NCBI GenBank assembly: GCA_032250735.1
Contig: JAVVEP010000006.1
Location: 62,001-126,000 of the forward strand
Length of the DNA: 64,000 bases
From: Gammaproteobacteria bacterium
GTDB taxonomy: Bacteria; Pseudomonadota; Gammaproteobacteria; SZUA-152
Direction: 5' to 3'
The notes under the pieces are model-generated. The model was not told where the DNA came from. It worked only from the letters and a program-made list of their open reading frames with translations, and did no database searches. Both the position numbers and the translations under genes were made by a program. Positions 27,087 to 36,227 of this stretch are shown here, piece by piece (positions within the stretch are counted from its first letter, which is position 1; each line of letters opens with the position of its first letter).

Positions 27087-27557
27087 TCAGACAGCCTTTA
27101 GTTTGAGGGTGTCGAAAATGGTGGCAAAGAATTGACCGCGATCGACGGGCTTGGTGAGAAAGGCATTGGCGCCCACCCGTTTTCCCCAGAACTGTTCGGT
27201 AGCCTGCTGTTCCCCGCTGACGATGATGATGGGAATGTGTGAGGTGGACTCCGCCTTGCGAATCTGCCGCGTTGCCTGAAAACCATTGAGCCCCGGCATT
27301 ACCACATCCATCAACACAAGATCCGGCAGATCCGCCTTGGCCCTGGCCACACCTTCGATGCCATTGCTGGCCGTGATCGTTTTAAATCCCGCCTGGGTAA
27401 GCACCTTGGTGAAGGCGGCGACCACGGTGCGTGAATCATCAACAATCAGGATTGTCAGATCGTAGCCCCCCTCGGGGCGTGCGCGCTGTCGGCGTTCCTT
27501 GAATTTGTTGGCCTCGGTGGAGCGTTTGAACAGGTTTTTAAAGGTGAAGCGTTTCAT
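27087..27557 (-). CDS. Stand-alone response regulator receiver protein (PilH/CheY-like)
   Basis: The 156-residue protein has a basic N-terminal extension of about 32 residues, then one receiver domain: the acidic pocket V-D-D-S near residue 40, the phospho-acceptor L-M-D-V-V-M-P-G near Asp84, and V-S-G-E and T-K-P-V near the end. It lacks an output domain. It resembles the PilH/PilG class of twitching-motility regulators, but no pil genes are nearby. It could be a partner for the orphan PAS kinase encoded about 1.2 kb away. Confidence 0.88.
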   Translation of the reverse strand: MKRFTFKNLFKRSTEANKFKERRQRARPEGGYDLTILIVDDSRTVVAAFTKVLTQAGFKTITASNGIEGVARAKADLPDLVLMDVVMPGLNGFQATRQIRKAESTSHIPIIIVSGEQQATEQFWGKRVGANAFLTKPVDRGQFFATIFDTLKLKAV

Positions 27558-27782
27558 TGACGAGGCTATCCTGCGCTGGGGATTCAGGTTCTAAGGCAGG
27601 CCATCATAGAGTCAGCCAACCACTGAATTCAAATTTGGTGTATTTTGCGTGATATTGCGCCGCCTGCGCCAGCGTTATCGATCATGGCCTGGGTGCAGAA
27701 GCCGAGGCCGACACGGGTGTGCAGCGACGGTTGCGCGGCCGCGCAGCGATGAGTGATGAGACCGAAACGACGAGACTTGATG

Positions 27783-28496
27783 ATGCCCCTTTCTTTCCAG
27801 CCCATTGGCGTAATCCATTCCTGTTTTAAGGAAAAGTTTGGCATCCCCCGCCAGCCGGGTTTGGTGACGGCGGCGCAGGCAACACTGGAATTATATGCAC
27901 CCTATGACTGTCCCGAGGCGCTGGCCGAGCTGGAGGGTTTCTCGCATATCTGGGTGGTGTTCGTGTTTCATCGAGCGCTGCGTGAGGGCTGGAAGCCGAC
28001 GGTTCGGCCGCCGCGCCTGGGTGGCAACCGACGCGTAGGGGTGTTCGCCTCACGCGCCCCGTTTCGGCCGAACCCCATCGGCCTGTCAGCGGTGGAACTG
28101 GAAGCTATAGATTGCCGATCCGGGCACTGCCGATTGCAGCTACGCGGTGCCGACCTGCTGGATGGCACGCCGGTGCTGGATATCAAGCCCTATGTGCCCT
28201 ATGCCGATGCCTTGCCCGAGGCACGGGGCGGGTTTGCCGCACAGGCGCCGGTATCCGGTCTGACGGTGGGCTTTAGTGAGTTGGCGGAGCGGCAATGCGC
28301 CGCCCTGGCGGCCGACATCCCCGACCTGCGGCTGCTGATCGAACAGATACTGCAGGCCGACCCACGCCCGGCCTATCGCGCGGATGACGAATCGCCGCAG
28401 ACCTTTGGCATGCGTTTGTATGACGTTGACCTGCAATGGCGGGTAACGGGTCATCGCATCGAGGTGCTGGCATTGCGGGCGCTGAGCGAGTTGTAA
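27783..28496 (+). CDS. trmO: tRNA (adenine(37)-N6)-methyltransferase TrmO (YaeB/TsaA family)
   Basis: TrmO adds the N6-methyl group to threonylcarbamoyladenosine at position 37 of certain tRNAs. Family motifs are I-G-V-I-H-S-C-F-K-E-K-F-G-I-P-R-Q-P-G-L, L-E-G-F-S-H-I-W-V-V-F-V-F-H, F-A-S-R-A-P-F-R-P-N-P-I-G-L-S and V-L-D-I-K-P-Y-V-P-Y-A-D. The start at 27783 matches the length of characterised homologues; GTG at 27753 is an alternative. Confidence 0.93.
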   Translation: MPLSFQPIGVIHSCFKEKFGIPRQPGLVTAAQATLELYAPYDCPEALAELEGFSHIWVVFVFHRALREGWKPTVRPPRLGGNRRVGVFASRAPFRPNPIGLSAVELEAIDCRSGHCRLQLRGADLLDGTPVLDIKPYVPYADALPEARGGFAAQAPVSGLTVGFSELAERQCAALAADIPDLRLLIEQILQADPRPAYRADDESPQTFGMRLYDVDLQWRVTGHRIEVLALRALSEL

Positions 28497-28704
28497 AATT
28501 TGTGTCTGCGGCTCAAGGTTTTTACGTTATGCTCGATATAGATATCCGAAAAATGAAAATAGTCACAGGTATCAGCTTCACGGATGAACCTGTATTGGCC
28601 CACTGATTTGGGCACGCCAGTGCGGGGACGGAGGTCTTGAGTGCTGGCGGTTTTATTAGGGGTATTCGGAATGTCTGCTGCGCCAATGGGTGTTCCCGTC
28701 ATCT

Positions 28705-31155
28705 ATGTCACAAGCTAGCTTGAATTTGTCCTCTCAGCATCACGCCGTCGCCTCGATTGAGCGTTGTGTGCGAGCCAATTTCCCCGGAATCCGACGTCAG
28801 CTGCCCTACGGCGAGCATATTGTGTTTGCGCATGATGTCGATAATGGCTGCCTGTCGATGGTGGTGCATGGTTCGAAAAGCGTGCCATTTGATGCGCAGA
28901 TTGCGATCCCGGTTGACGGTTCATCGATCATTCCCCGGGTGTTTGCTGCCGGTGGCGCCGCGGCCTTCGAGTTGTCCGCCCCGGTGCCTGAGGAAGAGTC
29001 CGCGTTTGCGGCATTGTTTTCTATCGTAAAGTTGCTGGCCGTACCGGTGCAGGCGGCAGGCACGGTGTACGCAATGATGATTGTCGGTCGTGCCGATGCC
29101 GATCCCCCGTTTTCTGACAAGGAAATTGCCGGTGTGGATCAGTTGGCCCGGCAGCTGGCGAATCGCCTGGCGGAATATCTGAAAAACGAGCGGTTGGAGG
29201 CGGGCGCCTCGGCGCCGCTTCCTTCATCTCATGCGGTGGTGGATGTTGAGCATGAGATGCAGCGGCAGGAGCGTTTTCGGCTGCTAAACGAAATGGCCTC
29301 CTGCCCCATCGTGTTGCTGGATGAGGCCCTGACGGTGATGGAGGCCAATACGGCCGCAACCACACTGTTCAACACCGATGCTGATACGCTGATCGGTGCT
29401 CAGCTGGATGGCTACTTTTCCGATGGCGCCCAAAGCCTGAAGGCCCTGCGTGATATTCGACACAATGGCGCCACCTATTTCGAGGCGGTGATCCAGCGGC
29501 CGGGCGAGGCGATAGTGTATGTCGACGTGCATGCCAATCTGTTGATGCTCAACAATGCGCCGATGATCAAGGTGTTTCTGCGCGATGTCACCGCGCGCAA
29601 GACAGCGGGTTATGACCTGTTGCGTGCCAATCAACAGCTGACGCATATTCTTGAATCCACCAATGATGCCTATCTTTCCGTGAGCGCGGATTACGTGATC
29701 GAATACTGTAACCAACAGGCGGAAAAATTATTTCAGGTATCGCGCCATGAGGTGCTAAACAGTGTGCTGTGGGATCGGTTTCCCGGCCTGTCCGCAACCT
29801 TTGTAGAGCAGTTTCAGAGCGCGATACAGGACGATGTGCAGGTCGCCTTTGAGGCCTATTACGCACCGTCCGACACCTGGGTGGAGACACAGGCCTACCC
29901 GCATCCCAGCGGCCTGTCGGTATTTTTTCGCGACATCACCGAACGTCGGCGTGCCGAAAATCTGTTGCGGGGACGCGAACTCCATTTTCGGGCCCTGCTG
30001 GACAATATGATGGATGGGGTGATGACCATTGATGCCAATAGCATCGTGCAAACCTTCAATCCGGCGGCGGAACATATTACCGGTTACCTGGCCAGCGAGG
30101 TGGTGGGCAACTGTGTCAGCCAGTTCGCCTGTGACATCAATACGGGCGCCTGCGAGCCCGGTCTGTGGCATTTCCTGGGGCAGGAGCAGCTGGCCGATGT
30201 GGGCAGGCGACACGAGATCCAGCTTGCCCGCAAGGACAATACGCGCTTCCCGGTCGAGGTCTCGGTAGCGGAAATGCAGATCGGCGATAACTGGAGTTAT
30301 ATCGTTACGCTGCGCGACATCAGTGAAAAGAAACGGGCCGAGGATGAACTGCACGCCCACCGTCATCAGCTTGAGGAGCTGGTGCGTGATCGCACCGCCG
30401 ATCTGCAGATCCTGCGTGAACAGGCCGAACAGGCCAATCGCGCGAAAAGCACCTTCCTGGCCAATATGAGTCACGAGCTGCGTACCCCCCTGAATGCGAT
30501 TATTGGTTATAGCGAGCTGCTGAATGAAGATGCCCGCGCACTGGGCGCCAACGATCTGGCGGATGATCTGGAGAAGATCTATTCCTCAGGTCACCATCTG
30601 CTGAAGCTCATCAATAGTATTCTGGACCTCTCCAAGATTGAGGCCGGCAAGATGGAGATACATCTGGAGCGGTTCAGTGTCGCCGATATGGTGAAGGATG
30701 TGGTGAGCACTGCCGGCATGCTGGTGAAGGAAAATAACAACCGGTTGCTGGTCAGCTGTGAGGGTGAGCTGGGTGAAATGGAGGCCGACAGCATGTGGGT
30801 GCGTCAGTCAATTTTGAATCTGTTGAGCAATGCGGCCAAGTTTACCCGCCAGGGCACGGTCGAGCTGAACGTGTGCCGCACCGACGATGATGATGGCGGC
30901 ACCCTGTTTTTTACCGTGACCGATAGCGGCATGGGGATGAGTGCCGAGCAGGTGTCCGGCCTGTTTCAGGCATTCCAGCAGGCGCACAGCCACCGCTCGG
31001 GGCAGTTTGGCGGCACCGGTCTGGGGCTGGTCATCAGCCGCACGCTGTGCCGGACGATGGGCGGCGATATTCATGTGAGCAGCACAGAGGGCAAGGGCTC
31101 GACGTTTATTGTCAGCCTGCCGGCGGTGGTCACGCTGGAAAACGACTGGTCCTGA
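28705..31155 (+). CDS. Cytoplasmic multi-PAS sensor histidine kinase
   Basis: This protein of about 816 residues lacks membrane segments, so it senses inside the cell. Order: a GAF-like N-terminal region (about 10-155), three PAS modules (about 190-300, 315-420, 430-545, the last two each followed by a PAC-type R-D-I-T-E or R-D-I-S-E-K), and a coiled linker. Next come HisKA with S-H-E-L-R-T-P-L-N (His at about residue 590) and HATPase_c with an N-box ending N-L-L-S-N-A-A-K-F and the G-box G-T-G-L-G-L. No cognate regulator is adjacent; the nearest stand-alone receiver is at 27087-27557. The GTG at 28690 is an alternative start. Confidence 0.9.
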   Translation: MSQASLNLSSQHHAVASIERCVRANFPGIRRQLPYGEHIVFAHDVDNGCLSMVVHGSKSVPFDAQIAIPVDGSSIIPRVFAAGGAAAFELSAPVPEEESAFAALFSIVKLLAVPVQAAGTVYAMMIVGRADADPPFSDKEIAGVDQLARQLANRLAEYLKNERLEAGASAPLPSSHAVVDVEHEMQRQERFRLLNEMASCPIVLLDEALTVMEANTAATTLFNTDADTLIGAQLDGYFSDGAQSLKALRDIRHNGATYFEAVIQRPGEAIVYVDVHANLLMLNNAPMIKVFLRDVTARKTAGYDLLRANQQLTHILESTNDAYLSVSADYVIEYCNQQAEKLFQVSRHEVLNSVLWDRFPGLSATFVEQFQSAIQDDVQVAFEAYYAPSDTWVETQAYPHPSGLSVFFRDITERRRAENLLRGRELHFRALLDNMMDGVMTIDANSIVQTFNPAAEHITGYLASEVVGNCVSQFACDINTGACEPGLWHFLGQEQLADVGRRHEIQLARKDNTRFPVEVSVAEMQIGDNWSYIVTLRDISEKKRAEDELHAHRHQLEELVRDRTADLQILREQAEQANRAKSTFLANMSHELRTPLNAIIGYSELLNEDARALGANDLADDLEKIYSSGHHLLKLINSILDLSKIEAGKMEIHLERFSVADMVKDVVSTAGMLVKENNNRLLVSCEGELGEMEADSMWVRQSILNLLSNAAKFTRQGTVELNVCRTDDDDGGTLFFTVTDSGMGMSAEQVSGLFQAFQQAHSHRSGQFGGTGLGLVISRTLCRTMGGDIHVSSTEGKGSTFIVSLPAVVTLENDWS

Positions 31156-31224
31156 TGGTTGGCGGGCGGCCATTGCCGGTGTCCCTGTGCTGCGCCGAAC
31201 CTGAGTCGCGGTATCAGTGAGTAC

Positions 31225-31265
31225 AAAAAGGGTCCCGCCAAATATTATTGGTGGGGCCCTTTTTT
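31225..31265. terminator. Bidirectional rho-independent terminator
   Basis: AAAAAGGGTCCCGCCAA pairs with TTGGTGGGGCCCTTTTT, a 17-bp stem with two wobble positions and a 7-base loop. A-runs and T-runs on both sides let it serve the converging kinase and arsM genes. Confidence 0.9.
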
Positions 31266-31292
31266 GTAGTTAGGTCTGGGAGTGGTAGGCGC

Positions 31293-32117
31293 CTAGCAAC
31301 AACACCCGCCGCCGGGTTTGATCGCCTCGATGGTGGCGGATAATACATAGTCCTCGACGCCCCGGTTAGGGGCCCAGTCCTTGATGAACGCCCGCGACTC
31401 ATCTTTCGGCGCGATGTGAATCGCCTCAAAGCCGGCGGCGGCGATCATCTTTTCCAGTTCCTGCACCAGTTCCGCACCGGCCATGCAGCCGGCGTGCAGC
31501 AGGGGGTCGTTCTTCATGTCCTCCGGCATCTCGGCGCTGGCGACCACGTCAGAGATGGCCAGCCGACCGCCGGGCTTGAGGACGCGGAAGGCGTCACTGA
31601 AGACCTGGGCCTTGTTGGGCGACAGGTTGATGACGCAGTTGGAGATGATGACGTCGGCGCTGTTGTCGGCGATGGGCAGGTGCTCGATCTCGCCAAGCCG
31701 GAATTCGACCTGGGCATAGTGGCCCTTGAGCGCATTGGCCCGCGCCTTGCTGATCATGGCGGGGGTCATGTCCACGCCGATGACGTGGCCGCTGGCGCCG
31801 ACCTCCTGAGCGGCGAGAAAGGCATCGAAGCCGCCGCCGCTGCCCAGATCCACCACGGTCTCGCCGGGCCGCAGGCCGGCAATGGCGCGGGGATTGCCGC
31901 AACCCAGACCCATGTCGGCACCGCTGGGCACGACATCCAGATCGCCCTGCGAGTAACCCATGCGGGTCGAGATGAGGGTGTTGATGGCGGTGTCATCAGA
32001 GACCCCGCAGCAGCTGGCCTCGACGCCGCAGCAGCTGCCGGCGTTGCTGGCCTCGGCGACCTCGGCGTAACTCTCGCGCACGTTCTGGCGGATGTCGTCG
32101 TGGGTTTTCTGGTCCAT
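31293..32117 (-). CDS. arsM: Arsenite methyltransferase
   Basis: ArsM methylates As(III) with S-adenosylmethionine to volatile or less retained forms. The 274-residue protein has an SAM-binding [11 protein letters not shown] motif. The conserved cysteines are in G-L-G-C-G-N-P, S-N-C-V-I-N-L and H-A-G-C-M-A-G, the three positions that hold arsenite in the family. Extra Cys pairs near the N-terminus (S-C-C-G, twice) and a terminal C-C-C are typical. CAGGAGAATCAC supports the start at 32117 over the longer frame. It is 91 bp downstream of arsR on the same strand. Confidence 0.95.
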   Translation of the reverse strand: MDQKTHDDIRQNVRESYAEVAEASNAGSCCGVEASCCGVSDDTAINTLISTRMGYSQGDLDVVPSGADMGLGCGNPRAIAGLRPGETVVDLGSGGGFDAFLAAQEVGASGHVIGVDMTPAMISKARANALKGHYAQVEFRLGEIEHLPIADNSADVIISNCVINLSPNKAQVFSDAFRVLKPGGRLAISDVVASAEMPEDMKNDPLLHAGCMAGAELVQELEKMIAAAGFEAIHIAPKDESRAFIKDWAPNRGVEDYVLSATIEAIKPGGGCCC

Positions 32118-32208
32118 GTGATTCTCCTGATCGTTGTTCAATCTGTGATTTACTGTGGTGTCGCGTGTTGTGATTATTAGCAGGGTGTCGGCCGTTGTCA
32201 GCGCCGGG

Positions 32209-32571
32209 TCATTTGTCCGATTTATCCGCCACGGGCGGCGCGCCCGGCTGGAAAAACTGACTCAGGGCCTGCACCGTTTCGGCCTCGACCCAGCAATCCA
32301 CGTGCTGGCCGCGACGCTCCATCTGGATCAGCCCGGCCCGGCTCAGTTCCTTGATGTGGTGCGAAAGGGTAGACGCCGCAATGTCCAGTCCGTTACCCAG
32401 ATCGCCCACGCAATGGCGGGCGGCCTGTTCGGGGGAGCAGACCGTGCCCGGCGTGCAGCAGCCCAGCAGCTGCTGGAATATCCTCAGCCGATGCGGGTTG
32501 GACAGGGCCTTGAAGGCCTCGGCCAGGGTGGCGGCGTCCCCATTTAGGAGGCTCGTTAGATAATTCGACAT
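32209..32571 (-). CDS. arsR: ArsR-family metalloid-responsive repressor
   Basis: The 120-residue winged-helix protein has A-L-S-N-P-H-R-L-R-I-F-Q-Q-L-L near residue 23 and the recognition helix S-T-L-S-H-H-I-K-E-L near residue 75. The cysteines C-C-T-P-G-T-V-C and H-C nearby could bind arsenite. The ATG at 32571 lies 7 bp past a promoter -10 box, so the message is probably leaderless. Expected to repress itself and arsM until As(III) binds. Confidence 0.9.
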   Translation of the reverse strand: MSNYLTSLLNGDAATLAEAFKALSNPHRLRIFQQLLGCCTPGTVCSPEQAARHCVGDLGNGLDIAASTLSHHIKELSRAGLIQMERRGQHVDCWVEAETVQALSQFFQPGAPPVADKSDK

Positions 32572-32607
32572 GTTTCGAACTATAGTGCGGTGCGCCGTAT
32601 GGGTCAA
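32564..32607 (-). promoter_or_regulatory. arsR promoter and overlapping inverted-repeat operator
   Basis: On the minus strand, TTGACC (32607-32602) and TATAGT (32584-32579) are 17 bp apart, a near-ideal sigma-70 promoter. The inverted repeat TTCGA-N6-TCGAA (32564-32579) covers the -10 edge and the arsR start codon. A bound dimer there would block initiation. Confidence 0.65.
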
Positions 32608-32701
32608 GGTGGCGCAGAATTTTTTTGCCCGGGCGTTTAAGCGCCACTGGCTTGGGGTAGAATAGCCGACTCCATTCCCCGTAGTTGGTCATTAGTCCCC
32701 G

Positions 32702-34711
32702 ATGTTTGATCTCAACCCCCGTCAGAAAGAGGCCGTGCGTTATATCGATGGCCCGTTGCTGGTGCTGGCCGGCGCCGGTTCCGGCAAGACCCGCGTGATT
32801 ACCCAGAAGATCGCGCACCTGGTACAGAACTGCGGTATCAAGGGCCACCACATCACCGCCGTGACCTTTACCAACAAGGCGGCGCGCGAGATGCAGGCGC
32901 GCATCGCCGGCGAGCTGGTGGCCAGGGAGCGGCGCGGCATGCGGGTCTCCACCTTCCACAATCTCGGCCTCAATATCCTCAAGCGCGAGGGCAAGGTGCT
33001 GGGGCTGCGCAAGGGTTTTTCCATCTACGACAGCCAGGATTCACAGGCCCTGATTAAGGAACTGATGCGGCGCGCCTTCGATGCCGACGAGCAGACCCAG
33101 GAGATGCAGTGGCAGATCTCCCACTGGAAAAATGACATGGTCAGCCCGGCGCAGGCCCAGCTGCTGGCCAACGGCGATCCCAGGCTGACGGCCGCCTCGA
33201 TGCTGTTCGAGGAGTACGACCGTCACCTGCGGGCCTATAACGCGGTGGATTTCGATGACCTGATCGGCCTGCCCGCACAGCTGTTCAGTGACTATCCCGA
33301 GGTGCTGGATCGCTGGCAGAACCATATCCGCTATCTGCTGGTGGACGAATACCAGGACACCAATAGCGCCCAGTACCGCCTGGTGCAGAACCTGGTCGGG
33401 GTGCGCGGCGCGCTGACCGTGGTGGGTGATGACGACCAGTCCATCTACGCCTGGCGCGGTGCCCAGCCGGAGAATCTGGCCCTGCTGAAGGAGGACTTTC
33501 CCACCCTCAAGGTCATCAAGCTGGAGCAGAACTATCGCTCCAGCGGGCGTATCCTCAAGGCCGCCAACCAGCTCATCGGCAACAATCCGCACGTGTTTGA
33601 AAAACGGCTGTGGTCGGAGCTGGGTTACGGCGATCCCATCAAGGTGGTGCAGGCGCGCAATGAAGAGCACGAGGCCGAGCAGGTGGTGTCGCGCCTGCTG
33701 GCGCACAAATTCCAGCGCGGCGGTCGGTTCAGCGATTACGCCATTCTGTATCGCGGCAATCATCAGTCGCGGCTGTTTGAAAAGGGCCTGCGCGAGAACC
33801 AGCTGCCGTACCAGATCTCCGGCGGAGCCTCGTTTTTCTCCTATCAGGAGGTGAAGGACATCATGGCCTACCTGCGGCTGATGGTGAACCCGGATGACGA
33901 CACGGCCTTTGTGCGCGTGGTCAACACCCCGCGCCGCGAGATCGGCCCGGCCACGCTGGAGAAGATCGCCACCTATGCCGGCAGCCGCGGGGTGAGCATG
34001 TGCGACGCCTGTGACGAGCTGGGGCTGGAAACGCAGTTGAGCTACCGGGCGATGACCCGGGTGCGGGAATTCATCAACTGGCTGAAGGCGAAGGCCGAGC
34101 TGGCCGAACGCGGTGACCCGGTGGCCGCGGTGCGCGAACTGATCAGCGATGTGCGTTACGAGGACTGGCTACTGGACGTCAGCAACGACCCAAAGACCGC
34201 CGAGCGGCGCATGGGCAATGTCAACGACCTGGTGGACTGGCTGGCGCGCATGGCGGAAAAGAGCGAGGACAATGCCAGCCTCGGCGAACTGGTGGCGCAG
34301 ATGACGCTGATGGATATCCTGGAACGCAACGAGGAAGAGGCGCGAGATGACTGTATCTCGTTGATGACCCTGCATGCCGCCAAGGGGCTGGAATTCCCGC
34401 ACGTGTTTATCGTCGGCATGGAGGAAAATCTGCTGCCCCATCACGCCAGCCTGGAGGCGGACGATGTAGAGGAGGAGCGCCGCCTGGCCTACGTCGGCAT
34501 CACCCGGGCGCAGAAGACGCTGACCTTCACCATGGCCGCGCGGCGGCGCAAGCACGGCGAGGTGGTGGACTGCGAACCCAGCCGGTTTTTGACCGAGTTG
34601 CCCGAGGATGACCTGTCCTGGGAAGGCCGGGGCCATGAGGCGGACCCGGTGGAACAGCAGGAGCGCGGCCGGGCCCACCTGTCGAATCTGCGCGAGATGC
34701 TGGGCCAGTGA
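32702..34711 (+). CDS. rep: ATP-dependent DNA helicase Rep
   Basis: This 669-residue superfamily 1A helicase unwinds DNA 3'-5' and helps replication forks pass obstacles. Motifs in order: Q-motif N-P-R-Q-K-E-A-V, Walker A A-G-A-G-S-G-K-T near residue 22, V-D-E-Y-Q-D-T near 214, G-D-D-D-Q-S-I-Y-A-W-R-G, L-E-Q-N-Y-R-S, L-M-T-L-H-A-A-K-G-L-E-F and Y-V-G-I-T-R-A. The opening F-D-L-N-P-R-Q fits Rep better than UvrD. Confidence 0.95.
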   Translation: MFDLNPRQKEAVRYIDGPLLVLAGAGSGKTRVITQKIAHLVQNCGIKGHHITAVTFTNKAAREMQARIAGELVARERRGMRVSTFHNLGLNILKREGKVLGLRKGFSIYDSQDSQALIKELMRRAFDADEQTQEMQWQISHWKNDMVSPAQAQLLANGDPRLTAASMLFEEYDRHLRAYNAVDFDDLIGLPAQLFSDYPEVLDRWQNHIRYLLVDEYQDTNSAQYRLVQNLVGVRGALTVVGDDDQSIYAWRGAQPENLALLKEDFPTLKVIKLEQNYRSSGRILKAANQLIGNNPHVFEKRLWSELGYGDPIKVVQARNEEHEAEQVVSRLLAHKFQRGGRFSDYAILYRGNHQSRLFEKGLRENQLPYQISGGASFFSYQEVKDIMAYLRLMVNPDDDTAFVRVVNTPRREIGPATLEKIATYAGSRGVSMCDACDELGLETQLSYRAMTRVREFINWLKAKAELAERGDPVAAVRELISDVRYEDWLLDVSNDPKTAERRMGNVNDLVDWLARMAEKSEDNASLGELVAQMTLMDILERNEEEARDDCISLMTLHAAKGLEFPHVFIVGMEENLLPHHASLEADDVEEERRLAYVGITRAQKTLTFTMAARRRKHGEVVDCEPSRFLTELPEDDLSWEGRGHEADPVEQQERGRAHLSNLREMLGQ

Positions 34712-34866
34712 AGGGCCGATAACATGGGTGATCCTGCGGCGGCGATGCGGAATGCGGGCTATTCTCGGCGGTGCAAATAGATTTCTAGACGGGTGTCCAG
34801 GAAAATGGCCAGGGAACTAATGGTTTATGCCAGTGATCCTATTAACACCACTCAGGAGGGCATGAC

Positions 34867-35457
34867 ATGTCGTCTTTTCTATCATCTCTATCATCATCTC
34901 TACCGTCCAGCGACCTCACCCAGCCCCCCGGCAGGCGCCTGAGGCTGCGCCGGATCGCCATGCTGGGGATCGGCATCGTCTGCGCCGGCCTGGCCCTCGC
35001 CGCTGCCGCTGCTGACGATGAGTATGCTGATAGCGATACCGTGGCCGAGGCCTTGCGGGTGACGACGACGAAAGACCTGGCCGCGCTGGGTGCCCTGGCG
35101 CAGGAAAAGGGCGTGCCCATTCTGCTCATGTTCTCCACCGAGGACTGCGGCTACTGCAAGCGGCTGGAGGCCGAGGTGCTGGGGCCGATGCGCAAGGCGG
35201 GCGTGGATCCGCAACGCGTCATCCTGCGCAAGGTAATGCTGGACAGCTACGGTAGTCTGCGTGATTTTTCCGGCCACAAACGCAGTGCGGACAGTTTTGG
35301 TACGCGCCGTGGCATTGATGTCGTGCCCACCCTGGAGCTGGTGGATGCCAGCGGCAAGCCCCTGGTGCCCAAGATTGTCGGCTACCAGACTCCGGGCCTG
35401 TATGACGAGTATCTGGAACAGGCGATCGACGTCTCCCACTCCCTGTTAGGGCAATAG
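34867..35457 (+). CDS. Exported thioredoxin-fold protein (C-G-Y-C active site)
   Basis: The 196-residue protein has an unusual Ser/Leu-rich start (codons from a T-C-A-T-C-T-C-T-A-like repeat), then an R-R-L-R-L-R-R-I basic stretch and a hydrophobic signal or anchor ending A-A-A-A-A-D-D. The thioredoxin-like domain carries the redox motif T-E-D-C-G-Y-C-K-R-L near residue 95 and a cis-Pro in V-V-P-T-L-E-L. It is probably a periplasmic thiol-disulfide protein of the SoxW/thioredoxin_2 type. AGGAGGG precedes the start. Confidence 0.85.
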   Translation: MSSFLSSLSSSLPSSDLTQPPGRRLRLRRIAMLGIGIVCAGLALAAAAADDEYADSDTVAEALRVTTTKDLAALGALAQEKGVPILLMFSTEDCGYCKRLEAEVLGPMRKAGVDPQRVILRKVMLDSYGSLRDFSGHKRSADSFGTRRGIDVVPTLELVDASGKPLVPKIVGYQTPGLYDEYLEQAIDVSHSLLGQ

Positions 35458-35460
35458 CCC

Positions 35461-35483
35461 GTCGCTGATTTTTTCACGGGCTC
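35461..35483. mobile_element. Solitary family A end abutting the algR stop
   Basis: Read on the minus strand, algR ends in TGA followed at once by GAGCCCGTGAAAAAATCAGC, one mismatch from the family A left end within the 14-bp core. The rest of the element is absent. Confidence 0.65.
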
Positions 35484-36227
35484 TCAGACCTTGCCCATTT
35501 CCTTCAGGCGCCGGCGTGTCGCGGCGACCATGCGGCGACTGACCTCGATCCGGTTATCGATGCTGCGAAAGCAGATGTGATAGCGGCCGTCACTGTCTTT
35601 TTCCAGGCCATCGATGTAGTTGACGGCCACCAGCGAGTTGCGGTGGACCCGCAAAAAGCGCTCACCGTACTCATCCTCCAGTGATTTCAGTGAATCATCG
35701 ATCAGCAGCTGTCCCTCGGTGTGGTGTGCGGTGACATATTTCTGCTCGGCCTGGAAATAGAAGATATTCTCCGAGGGCACCAGCTGTAAATTGCCGCCCA
35801 TGTAGGCGCTGATATGGCTGCGAGACTGGCTGACCGCTTCCTGCTTGCCCAGCTCCAGCAGCTGGGCGCGGTTGATTTTTTGCGCCTTCTTGAGCGCCTC
35901 TTCCAGGCGTTCGCGGCGAATAGGTTTGAGCAGGTAGTCCACGGCGTTGGCCTCGAAGGCGGCCAGGGCGTGTTCGCTGAAGGCGGTGGTGAAGATCACC
36001 GCCGGCGGATGGCGCAGTTGTGACAGGTGCAGCGCGGTTTCCAGTCCGCTCATCTCCGGCATGCGAATGTCCAGCAGCACAACATCGGGGTGCAGGACGC
36101 TGGAGCGCAGCAGCGCCTCCTTGCCGCTTTTGGCCTCGCCCACGATGTCGGCATGCAGCACATCCTGCAACAGCCGGTTCATGCGCGCGCGGGCCAGGGG
36201 TTCATCATCCACAATAAGTATTTTCAT
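35484..36227 (-). CDS. algR: LytTR-type response regulator AlgR
   Basis: The 247-residue protein has a receiver domain (acidic V-D-D-E at 6-9, phospho-acceptor L-L-D-I-R-M-P with Asp53, and a K-P-I motif near residue 103). A C-terminal LytTR DNA-binding domain starts at about residue 140 (F-Y-F-Q-A-E-Q-K-Y-V-T, then F-L-R-V-H-R-N-S-L-V-A). It overlaps the upstream kinase gene by ATGA. In Pseudomonas the pair controls alginate, twitching and virulence; targets here are unknown. The stop abuts a decayed family A end. Confidence 0.93.
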   Translation of the reverse strand: MKILIVDDEPLARARMNRLLQDVLHADIVGEAKSGKEALLRSSVLHPDVVLLDIRMPEMSGLETALHLSQLRHPPAVIFTTAFSEHALAAFEANAVDYLLKPIRRERLEEALKKAQKINRAQLLELGKQEAVSQSRSHISAYMGGNLQLVPSENIFYFQAEQKYVTAHHTEGQLLIDDSLKSLEDEYGERFLRVHRNSLVAVNYIDGLEKDSDGRYHICFRSIDNRIEVSRRMVAATRRRLKEMGKV

